The translations under genes and the position numbers were made by a program. From contig NZ_WTWY01000022.1 in NCBI RefSeq assembly GCF_009870825.1, positions 1 through 64,000 of the forward strand: 64,000 bases of DNA, in the 5' to 3' direction. The first letter of the stretch is position 1; each line of letters opens with the position of its first letter. Of this stretch, positions 22,178-29,656 are shown piece by piece. The stretch is from Paenibacillus sp. USDA918EY. Lineage in GTDB: Bacteria; Bacillota; Bacilli; Paenibacillales; Paenibacillaceae. The notes under the pieces are model-generated. The model had not been told where the DNA came from. It was given only the letters and a program-made list of their open reading frames with translations, and did no database searches.

Positions 22178-23166
22178 CCGGCCTGCACCCCTTTTCTCGA
22201 TTTCCGCTTATCCCTCCGCGAATTCTTTTTCATCTCACCCTCATAAAACACCCACGCTTCCGACGACTTGAAAACAAGGAACGTCAGCACCAGCACGATC
22301 AGGAACATGAACCAGGCATTTGCGGCGGAATAGCCCATTTTGAAATATTTGAATGCATTTTCGTACATGTACATCGCGTAAAAATACGTCGATTTCAGCG
22401 GCCCGCCCCCCGTCAGGAGCAGAGCCAAGGTCAGCTGCTGGAACGCCGCGATAATGGAGGTGATCAGATTGAACAAAATCGTCGGCGTAATCATCGGAAT
22501 CGTCACGCTGAAAAACTGGCGGATCTTCCCGGCTCCGTCGATGGAAGCCGATTCGTACAGATCCTTTGGGATGCCCTTAAGCCCCGCCAAGAAAATCAGC
22601 ATCATCGAGCCCTGTCCCCACAGGCTGGCCACGACCATCGCCACAAGCGACCATCTCGTGTCGTTCAGCCAGTCGGGTCCCTGAACGCCAAACAGCGACA
22701 GAAAATAGTTCAATATCCCGTAATCCCCGCTGTAGACCCAGGACCAGATCATGGCGAGCGCCACGCCCGATATAACGGACGGCAGGTAAAAGGCGGTGCG
22801 GAAAATCGCGCTGCCCCGAACCTTTTGGTTCAGCAGCATGGCGAGCCCGAGCGCGATCATAATGTTGAGCGGCACGAACAAAACCGCGAATTTCAAAGTG
22901 ACGAACAGCGACTTCCAAAACATCGGGTCGTCCGTAAACATCTCGATGTAATTATCGAGGCCGATAAACGTCACTTTGCCGACGATCGGCCAATCAAAAA
23001 ACGAAATGATCAGCGAAAACAGCAAAGGTCCGAGCGTAAAAACGACGAATCCGAATATCCAAGGAAAGATGAAGAGGTAGGGAGCAGCCCCACCCCATCT
23101 GCGTTTTCTCAAGGGCTTAAGGGCGGCTGTATGTTCCCGTGCGTTGTGCAGGTAGGTCTGAGCCAT
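22174..23166 (-). CDS. Carbohydrate ABC transporter permease (MalF/UgpA type)
   Basis: 330 residues with six membrane segments. The EAA motif reads DLYESASIDGAGKIRQFFSVTIPMI. The N-terminal ~30 and C-terminal ~25 residues are basic and cytoplasmic. It follows the binding-protein gene by 34 bp and pairs with the next permease. Confidence 0.9.
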
Positions 23167-23200
23167 CTCCTAACCTTCTTTCTATAGAGGTTGTTTAGTG

Positions 23201-24472
23201 TTATTTCAAATACCGCTCGCTGTCCTTCACGGCCTGATTCAGCACTTCCTGGGCGTTCGCGCCGTGCATCACCGCTTCGACCCCTGCCGACAGCTGGCGG
23301 TTCACTTCGTTCCATTTCGGATTCAGCAGGAACGCCGGCGTATCGCTGGAACGCTCAAGCATCGTGTAAAAAGGCTTGTAAAGCGGGTCCTGGTCCTTCT
23401 TCAGCTCGGTGACGACGCTTTGGCGGACAGGCAGGTCGGCCACGCGCATTTTGATCGAATCGTTGGATACGTAAAATTTGACGAACTCCCAAGCCAGATC
23501 CTTTTGCTTGGAATCTTTGGCGATGGACAGCGCGGATTCGGCGAGCACGCCTTTCACCGGTTTGCCCGGGAAGGCCGGCATTTCCACCGTGCCTACGTCG
23601 ATTCCCGCCTGTTTAAAAGACTCCAGCGGCCAGATGCCGCTTTCCCACATCGCGATTTTGCCGGCTTTGAAAATATCGTCGCCGCTCTGCTGCCCTTTGC
23701 CGCCCGTCAGTACCGCGGAACCGTTTTTCACCATGTCTCCGAACATTTGGATCGCTTCGGCGGTTTCCTTGCTGTTCATGTAGCCGTCGATCGATTTGCC
23801 GTCCGGGGAAATGAAGGAGCTGCCGTTGCTCCAGACGAATCCCTGCAGGTCATACGTGTCGTTTTCGGCGCGTACCCCGAAGCCGTACTGCCTTTTCGAT
23901 TTGTCGGTGAGCTTTTGGGCGATCTCCTGGAACTGGGCCCAGGTCCAACCATCCTTCGGATAAGGAACGCCTGCCGCGTCAAAAAGCTTCTTGTTGTAAT
24001 AAACGACGCGGGTCGTAAAACCGGCCGGAATGCCGTAGAGGGTATCGCCGATTTTGCCGTAGTTGAACAATCCTTTGTAAAAATCATCTATTTTGAGGTC
24101 GGGGTCCTTGTCGGCGTAGCTGTCCAGCGGTTCAAGGGATTGATGGTACGTCGGGAAGTCCCACATGTACATCACGTCCGGCGGGTTTGCCGCCCCAAAG
24201 CCCGCGGCCAGCTTCTGGTCGAATCCGTCCGCGTACGCTTCGACCTGCACCTTCGTGCCGGGATGCGCCGATTCGAATTTTTTGGCGATATCCTGCTCGA
24301 TTTTAAGCGCATCCCCGGTATCCCAGGTTGCAAACCGCAGCGTCTTCGTTTGTTTCGAGCCGCCTTCGCCTTGGCTGGACGTTCCGGCGTTGCCGCCGTT
24401 GCCGCCGCAAGCGGAAAGGACGGATACCATCACCGTTGTTGCAAGGACAATGAGTGAAATTCTCTTTTTCAT
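23201..24472 (-). CDS. Sugar-binding lipoprotein of ABC transporter (family 1)
   Basis: 423 residues. The signal peptide ends in a lipobox VLSAC, so it is a lipid-anchored extracellular receptor. Family features include MYMWDFPTYHQSLEPLD, LYGIPAGFTTRVVYYNKKLFDAAG and the C-terminal NPKWNEV region. GGGGAG lies 8 nt before the ATG. First structural gene after yesN, from which it is separated by a 15-bp inverted repeat. The ligand is likely a beta-galactoside, judging from the beta-galactosidase downstream. Confidence 0.9.
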   Translation of the reverse strand: MKKRISLIVLATTVMVSVLSACGGNGGNAGTSSQGEGGSKQTKTLRFATWDTGDALKIEQDIAKKFESAHPGTKVQVEAYADGFDQKLAAGFGAANPPDVMYMWDFPTYHQSLEPLDSYADKDPDLKIDDFYKGLFNYGKIGDTLYGIPAGFTTRVVYYNKKLFDAAGVPYPKDGWTWAQFQEIAQKLTDKSKRQYGFGVRAENDTYDLQGFVWSNGSSFISPDGKSIDGYMNSKETAEAIQMFGDMVKNGSAVLTGGKGQQSGDDIFKAGKIAMWESGIWPLESFKQAGIDVGTVEMPAFPGKPVKGVLAESALSIAKDSKQKDLAWEFVKFYVSNDSIKMRVADLPVRQSVVTELKKDQDPLYKPFYTMLERSSDTPAFLLNPKWNEVNRQLSAGVEAVMHGANAQEVLNQAVKDSERYLK

Positions 24473-24507
24473 CTTGTCAGCTCCCCTGTCAATGAGGTGT
24501 ATAATAA

Positions 24508-24547
24508 TTGAACCGCTTTCATCTTAACTCTTATGAAAGCGGTTCAA
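24508..24547. promoter_or_regulatory. Perfect 15-bp inverted repeat between yesN-like and binding-protein genes
   Basis: TTGAACCGCTTTCAT (24508-24522) and ATGAAAGCGGTTCAA (24533-24547) with a 10-nt loop. On the minus strand it is followed by TTATTATA rather than a proper T-run. It could be a partial terminator that sets regulator-to-transporter expression ratio, or a tandem operator: each arm contains TGAA-N5-TTCA, close to but one base short of a cre site. Confidence 0.6.
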
Positions 24548-24603
24548 AACGTGCATCTATTCGAATGTTGTTGCGTTTTTGTTCGAATGTTGCCGGGCGG
24601 GTG

Positions 24604-25788
24604 TCAATCTGTTCGAGGGGCCTCTCCTTTTTGTTGGGCGCGGTAATGGCTTGGCGTTTGCCCGGTGCAGCGCTTGAACCATTTGCTGAAATATTTGCTG
24701 TCCCCAAGCCCCGTGCGTTCGGCGATCTCCTGCATCGTTAAGCTTGTGTCCCGCAGCAGCCCCGAAGCAAGCCGCAGCTTCCGTTTGTATTGAAAAGCGA
24801 TGAAGCTGTCCCCGACCGCCTTCTTGAACAGGATCGAAAAATGGCTGCGGCTGAGCCCGACCTTTTCGGCCAAATCGCTTGCCGACCAATCCGCCGCCGG
24901 ATTGGCGTGCAGCAGGTGGACCGCCCTCCAGATCGGCTCGGGCCAATCTTCGCAGGACACGCCATAGATCCGCTCGAGCTCCGCTTCCTTGTGCAGCGAC
25001 TGGAACGCTTCCTTCAAATCGTCGGGATGCGTCAACGTTCCCTTTCGGCTCCAGTGCAGCTTGACGCATCGGCTTTTGCATGCGACCAGCAGTCCCTCCG
25101 CGGCATCCCGCAGCGATTCGGGCACCGCCCAATAACAGTATTCCTCGCCGTAAGGAATAAGCGTTCCTTCGCATATGCCCGCTTCTTCCCGAGCCGCATC
25201 GGAAAGCATCCCGTCCCAGGACTTGCCGCAATCCGCCGTACGAATCAAATAAACATGCAGCGGCTCGCCGTTAAAATGCCAAGCTCCCTTGCGCAGGCTG
25301 GCAAGCTCGGCCGGAAATTTGTCGTTATGCCCGTTCAGCCAGGCGAAAAGCATCGTTTCCAGCCGCTCGCTATCCTGGCCGTCCGCTAGAGCCGGGGATG
25401 AAAGCTCCTGTTGGAACTGCTTCAGTATCTCCTCCAGCTCTTCATCCTCAAACGCCGTCTTCAGCAAATACCCCGATGCCCCGAGGCGTATGCCCTGCTG
25501 GGCGTATTCGAAATCCCGGTGGCAGCTGAGCAGAATGATTTTCGTCCGCTGCGCCGTTTCTTTGACTTTACGGGCCAATTCGATTCCGTCCATCTCCGGC
25601 ATGACGATATCCGTGATGACGATTTCGGGACGGTATTCGAGAAATGCTTCCCAGGCCTTCAGCCCATTGGGCGCATCCGCAACGACCTCCATGCCGAACC
25701 GCTCCCAATCGACCGTTGAACGCAAGCCTTTGCGTACAATACTCTCATCGTCCGCGATCAACACCTTCATTTTCTTTGCCGTTTCCAC
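24604..25788 (-). CDS. YesN-type response regulator (receiver + AraC HTH)
   Basis: About 394 residues. The receiver domain has the acidic pair in IADDES, the phosphorylated Asp in ITDIVMPEMDG and the Lys in LLKTAF. A ~130-residue linker follows, then a C-terminal AraC double HTH (SASDLAEKVGLSRSHFSILFKK, MQEIAERTGLGDSKYFSKWFKR, GQTPSHYR). GTG 25788 is preferred because AGGAGG lies 9 nt before it; ATG 25770 is the alternative. It overlaps the kinase gene by 44 bp. It should activate the transporter operon directly downstream. Confidence 0.9.
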   Translation of the reverse strand: METAKKMKVLIADDESIVRKGLRSTVDWERFGMEVVADAPNGLKAWEAFLEYRPEIVITDIVMPEMDGIELARKVKETAQRTKIILLSCHRDFEYAQQGIRLGASGYLLKTAFEDEELEEILKQFQQELSSPALADGQDSERLETMLFAWLNGHNDKFPAELASLRKGAWHFNGEPLHVYLIRTADCGKSWDGMLSDAAREEAGICEGTLIPYGEEYCYWAVPESLRDAAEGLLVACKSRCVKLHWSRKGTLTHPDDLKEAFQSLHKEAELERIYGVSCEDWPEPIWRAVHLLHANPAADWSASDLAEKVGLSRSHFSILFKKAVGDSFIAFQYKRKLRLASGLLRDTSLTMQEIAERTGLGDSKYFSKWFKRCTGQTPSHYRAQQKGEAPRTD

Positions 25789-27508
25789 CCTGACATTCCT
25801 CCTTCTTCGGCCAACGAATGACGATCGTCGTGCCCTCGCCCTTCGTCGAATGTACCGTAAGCCCATACTGCGGGCCGAAATGCAGCTTAAACTTCTGATC
25901 CGCGTTTTGTACGCCAAGCCCGCCGCGCCCGCGGCTTGCCGGCTTCGGCTTGGACAGCCCCTCCAGCTTTTCCGGCGCAATGCCCGCGCCATCGTCCTTC
26001 AGCGTAAGCACCAGTTCGTCTTTTACCTCTTTGACGTCCAACTGAATGACGCCGACCCCGTCGGTAAACCCGTGGAAAAAAATGTTCTCGAACAGCGGCT
26101 GCAGCGTCATCCGCGGAATCAAATACCGCTTCAGCGACTCCCCGCAGCGCAGTTCGTAGCGAAAAACTTCGCCGTACCTGATCTCCTGGATGTTCAAAAA
26201 ATGCTCGATCATCCGCAGCTCCCTGCCTAGCGTGACGAGCTCCTGCGAAATATCGAGGTTGCCTTCCAGCACCATCGTCAAATGGTAAAGCATCTGGCGG
26301 ATTTCCTCCGCCCCCTCAAGCCTGGCTTTCCACTGAATCGAGTTTAACGTGTTGAACAATAAATGAGGGTTGATCTGGTAATGGAACGCCCGCAGCTCCG
26401 CCTCCTTTTTCAGCCGTTCGCTTTGCTCCACTTCCTCGATCAGCGTCTGTACGCCGCTCACCATCCGGTTAAAACTCATGTCGAGGCTCCCCAGCTCGTC
26501 ACGGCCTTCGACGGGCAGCCGGGTGTCCAGTTTGCCGAAGCTGACCTTCTGCATCGAATCCTTGAGCGTCCGGATCCGGGCCGTAAACCGGGAAGAGAAA
26601 ATATAAGCCAGCCCGAAGGCAAGCACACATGAAATGAAGGCTACGACAACCGTATTGGACCGGATGACTCCGGACGATTTGTAAAACGCTTTGGCCGGCA
26701 GCCTCGCCTCGATGATCCACTGGTTCACCGCCAGCGTTCGGTCCCAAATGACGTCGCTTTTTTTCGGCGCAAACTTGGAAGCGCTCTCGTAAATAATTTT
26801 TCCATCCGGAGACTTGATCGTCAAATGGGCCTTCGTGTCTTCCTCGAACAAGCGGAACATATGGAGCAGTTCCTGCGCGTTTTCCTCGATCAGGATCGTG
26901 CTTCCGTCCTGCGCCCCGTTCGGATGATGTATGGGCACGGCAAGCCCCAATACCGGGAGGTTCGTATCTTCACCCCTCATGGCATGGTTTTGCTTGTAAA
27001 AACCGAGCCAGTACATGCCTTGATAGGAAGCCGGCCTTGATCTCCATCCGGGGATGTTGTTCAGCTTAGCCACGTCCAGGTTGTTTTCCCCGTAATAATA
27101 ACCCGACGGCGTAATGATATAAATGCCTGCCGTCCGGTCGGTTCGGAGCGACTTCAGCAGCGCTTCAAAATCGTTTTTTTCGATAATTTCGCTATAAGTA
27201 ACGGGAACCCGGTTCCCCAAACCGGTTCGTGCCGGGTCCAGCAAATAAGAATAAATGGTCTCGCTCGTCTGTTTCATGCGGCCCAATGAAGAATTGGTCT
27301 GCTGCTCAAGCTGGGCCACGGCATTTTCCCCGTATTTGCCGAACTGCGAATTGATCATTTTCGCCGACTGGTAATACGATACCGCGCCAAGCGAAAGCAA
27401 AGGAATCAGCGCCACGATGAGAAAACAGACGAGCAGTTTGGTGCGGATGCTGCGGTACGATCCCGACATGAGACGGCGGTACAGCTGGCGAAGCCGCTGA
27501 GCTATCAT
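25745..27508 (-). CDS. YesM-type sensor histidine kinase
   Basis: About 587 residues. Membrane segment near residues 24-46, an extracellular Cache-like sensor (~47-290), a second membrane segment (TVVVAFISCVLAFGLAYIFS), HAMP, then the LytS/YesM-type kinase core with the phosphorylated His in FHYQINPHLLFNTL and the G-box GRGGLGVQN. Start ATG 27508 fits GGGGGG spacing better than the GTG one codon earlier. It pairs with the YesN-type regulator. Such pairs usually sense extracellular sugars and control the adjacent ABC importer. Confidence 0.9.
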   Translation of the reverse strand: MIAQRLRQLYRRLMSGSYRSIRTKLLVCFLIVALIPLLSLGAVSYYQSAKMINSQFGKYGENAVAQLEQQTNSSLGRMKQTSETIYSYLLDPARTGLGNRVPVTYSEIIEKNDFEALLKSLRTDRTAGIYIITPSGYYYGENNLDVAKLNNIPGWRSRPASYQGMYWLGFYKQNHAMRGEDTNLPVLGLAVPIHHPNGAQDGSTILIEENAQELLHMFRLFEEDTKAHLTIKSPDGKIIYESASKFAPKKSDVIWDRTLAVNQWIIEARLPAKAFYKSSGVIRSNTVVVAFISCVLAFGLAYIFSSRFTARIRTLKDSMQKVSFGKLDTRLPVEGRDELGSLDMSFNRMVSGVQTLIEEVEQSERLKKEAELRAFHYQINPHLLFNTLNSIQWKARLEGAEEIRQMLYHLTMVLEGNLDISQELVTLGRELRMIEHFLNIQEIRYGEVFRYELRCGESLKRYLIPRMTLQPLFENIFFHGFTDGVGVIQLDVKEVKDELVLTLKDDGAGIAPEKLEGLSKPKPASRGRGGLGVQNADQKFKLHFGPQYGLTVHSTKGEGTTIVIRWPKKEECQGGNGKENEGVDRGR

Positions 27509-27592
27509 CACGATTCCCCCCCTTGCCTGCGTATAGCGTATAACAGCATTCTAGCATGGACAAACATGCAGCAGACAAAATAAAGCCCGATT

Positions 27593-27606
27593 TGGCACCG
27601 CTTACA
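27593..27606 (-). promoter_or_regulatory. Candidate cre site upstream of the yesM-like gene
   Basis: Minus strand TGTAAGCGGTGCCA matches TGWAANCGNTNWCA at 13 of 14 positions. It lies 85 bp upstream of the kinase start and would add catabolite control to the whole operon. Confidence 0.5.
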
Positions 27607-27638
27607 TTTTTCCAAATGCGGATAAACTTGCTTTGACG

Positions 27639-27682
27639 CGGATTCGCCGTGGATTTGAAGCGGATTTAAAACGGATTTGACG
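27639..27682. repeat. Four 11-bp direct repeats upstream of the yesM-like gene
   Basis: Plus-strand units start at 27639, 27650, 27661 and 27672: CGGATTCGCCG, TGGATTTGAAG, CGGATTTAAAA, CGGATTTGACG. The 11-bp period is exact, so the GGATT cores face one side of the helix. This is a likely binding array for a regulator of the operon. Confidence 0.5.
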
Positions 27683-27718
27683 TAAATTTCATAAGGCGTT
27701 TCATGCCGGACAAACGGG

Positions 27719-27766
27719 AAAAGCACTTCCCCTTGCGCTTTAAAAAAAGCGGGAGAAGTGCGGTTT
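27719..27766 (-). terminator. Terminator of the six-hairpin glycosidase gene
   Basis: Minus strand: GCACTTCTCCCGC, loop rich in T and A, GCGCAAGGGGAAGTGC, then TTTT. It sits directly after the glycosidase stop. Confidence 0.65.
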
Positions 27767-27773
27767 TCCTACG

Positions 27774-29480
27774 TTAAGTTGCGTATTCATGCCCCAAAAT
27801 AAGGAACACGCTTGACGTCCAGGTAAACGCTCTGTCGCGGAGGCCTTCGCCGGTCAAAGCGTCGAAGTTTTCCGCCATGCCGCTGCGGCTCAGCATGCTG
27901 CAGAAGCGGCGCGATACTTCGCGGGCCAGCTCGGCATCTCCGGCTGCGGCGGCGCCTTCCACCAGCAGCATCGTCGACGGCGCCCAAATCGGGCCGCGCC
28001 AATACCCGTCCGGCGTATAATACGGGCTGCTTACGCTTTCGGTCGCCCAGCCGTTGGCCGTCAGGAACCGGCTTTCGTCGCGCAAGCCCTCAAGCAGCGC
28101 GGCGCGGATAGGCTCGGGAAGCCGTTTGCCGAGCAGGATCGGCACAAAGAGCAGCAGGCTGTCGCCGTCGGACGGCTCATGCGTGCCCGAGCGGCAGGAG
28201 ATGAACTTTCCGTCCCGCCAAAAATGGCCGATCATTTTATCGAGCGTATCCTCCGCCAAACGGCGCCATGCCGAAGATTCTTCCGTCAGTCCCAGCAGGC
28301 CGGCGATTTCGGCGAGCAGCTCGGATTGAATGATCAGGAAAGCGGCCAAATCCGGGCTTTCCACCGGAATCCCGTTATTAAACGCGGTGCTGTTGTCCCA
28401 GCCCGAATCGTTGCCGTGGTTATACTGCGGAATGCCGTCGCCGTCCCCGTCCCGGTACCGGAACCACCATTTCGTCCATTTGGACAACGGACCGTATACC
28501 TCGCGCAGCTGGGTTTCCCGGATATAATCGGTCCGCCGCATCATCCAGGCGAGCGTCCAGCCGTGAATCGGCGGTTTGTTGCAGTTCCACAGCTCGTATT
28601 TGTCGTTGACGAAGTCGGGGATCAACCCGCTTTCATCCTGCCGGTCGAAAAAGATCATGAACTGGTCCCAGGCCAGCTTCGGATCATGCCGTACCAACGC
28701 CATCGCGTTAAAGCAGTGATCCCAACTCCATATGTTCGTCATCCAGTTTTTCGACATGTACATGGCCGGCCGCGTCAGGCACCCTTCCGCAGGAACGAGG
28801 CAGGACCAGGTAATGTAAGCGGCGAGCTCCCGTCCCTCCGCGAAAGCGTCGGGAACGGACAAGCTGCGTTCCAGCCAGGAAGCAAAATCGGCTTTCGCCG
28901 ATTGGACCGCCTCGTCAAACGGCTCCCATACGTCACGAGGTTCCCAGACCGTCCGGAATTCCTCGACGGCAAACTCCGCTTTGTTCGTAACCGGATCCGG
29001 GGCGAACTCGGCGACGACGCGGGAGCTTTTGATTTTGTCCCACGGCACTTCCATCTTCATCCCGCCGGCAAGCCGGGTCAGCATGAAGCGGCATTCGTGG
29101 GTAAAGCTGTTCATCTCCCAGCTGTTTTCGTTCACTTCATACGCATAATCGTAAGCGGCCGGCATGAAGGTCAGCCGGATGCCGCAGCCCTTCGAACGGA
29201 AACGGACCGTGCGGCTGTCCGAAATGCACATTTCGGCGTAGACGGCGGACGCGGGCGATTGCAGTTTGACCGCCTCCGGCGATGCTTCCGCCGTGAACGG
29301 GATCCGCTTGCCGATCGAATCCGTCAATTCGATGCGGAACGCTTCTCCGAACTTGTCGTCCCCGCCCCGTACCGTCCGGAGGTACAGGCCTTCTTGTCTA
29401 TTTTTCCCTTCAGGCAGGAGCGATACCGCGAGAAACGTCTCTCTCCGGCTGAAGGGCACGATGCTCAGGTCGAATTTCAT
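27774..29480 (-). CDS. Six-hairpin glycoside hydrolase (MGH1/GH63-like)
   Basis: 568 residues. An N-terminal beta-sandwich (~1-190) precedes an (alpha/alpha)6 barrel. Family motifs are WSWDHCFNAMAL, SGLIPDFVND, HGNDSGWDNSTAFNNG and YYTPDGYWRGPIWAPST, which resemble GH63/GH37-type inverting alpha-glycosidases; the Asp of DSGWDNS and a C-terminal acidic residue would be catalytic. No signal peptide, so it acts on imported substrate. GAAGGAG precedes the ATG. It is monocistronic, with its own terminator and a cre site at its promoter, just upstream of the beta-galactosidase system, and may trim the same imported glycan. Exact specificity is unknown. Confidence 0.8.
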   Translation of the reverse strand: MKFDLSIVPFSRRETFLAVSLLPEGKNRQEGLYLRTVRGGDDKFGEAFRIELTDSIGKRIPFTAEASPEAVKLQSPASAVYAEMCISDSRTVRFRSKGCGIRLTFMPAAYDYAYEVNENSWEMNSFTHECRFMLTRLAGGMKMEVPWDKIKSSRVVAEFAPDPVTNKAEFAVEEFRTVWEPRDVWEPFDEAVQSAKADFASWLERSLSVPDAFAEGRELAAYITWSCLVPAEGCLTRPAMYMSKNWMTNIWSWDHCFNAMALVRHDPKLAWDQFMIFFDRQDESGLIPDFVNDKYELWNCNKPPIHGWTLAWMMRRTDYIRETQLREVYGPLSKWTKWWFRYRDGDGDGIPQYNHGNDSGWDNSTAFNNGIPVESPDLAAFLIIQSELLAEIAGLLGLTEESSAWRRLAEDTLDKMIGHFWRDGKFISCRSGTHEPSDGDSLLLFVPILLGKRLPEPIRAALLEGLRDESRFLTANGWATESVSSPYYTPDGYWRGPIWAPSTMLLVEGAAAAGDAELAREVSRRFCSMLSRSGMAENFDALTGEGLRDRAFTWTSSVFLILGHEYAT

Positions 29481-29505
29481 GGCTGCTCTCCTTCGTCAAG
29501 AGGAA

Positions 29506-29524
29506 TCATAACGCTTTCATTGTA
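29506..29524 (-). promoter_or_regulatory. Glycosidase promoter -10 overlapped by a cre site
   Basis: Minus strand: -10 TACAAT (29519-29524) is followed at once by TGAAAGCGTTATGA (29506-29519), a 13/14 cre match. A cre directly after the -10 is a classical CcpA repression site. No good -35 was found. Confidence 0.5.
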
Positions 29525-29656
29525 CTCCTGATCCGGAAACGCAGGAACGGCCTGTTGTTTTTCGAGTGGCGGCCATTTTGTTGGAAATACGAATTTATTT
29601 TGCATGAAGGTGTCTTTTTGTTTGATCATAAGGGGTGCAAATGTTAGAACGGAACA

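Noticed and set aside
23198-24457. Rightward 419-codon open frame
   Set aside because: Antisense to the sugar-binding lipoprotein gene; the sense strand has a lipobox and family motifs.
27639-27682. CRISPR-like short repeats
   Set aside because: Eleven-base tandem units without spacers; this is an operator-type array. No CRISPR array or cas gene is in the window.
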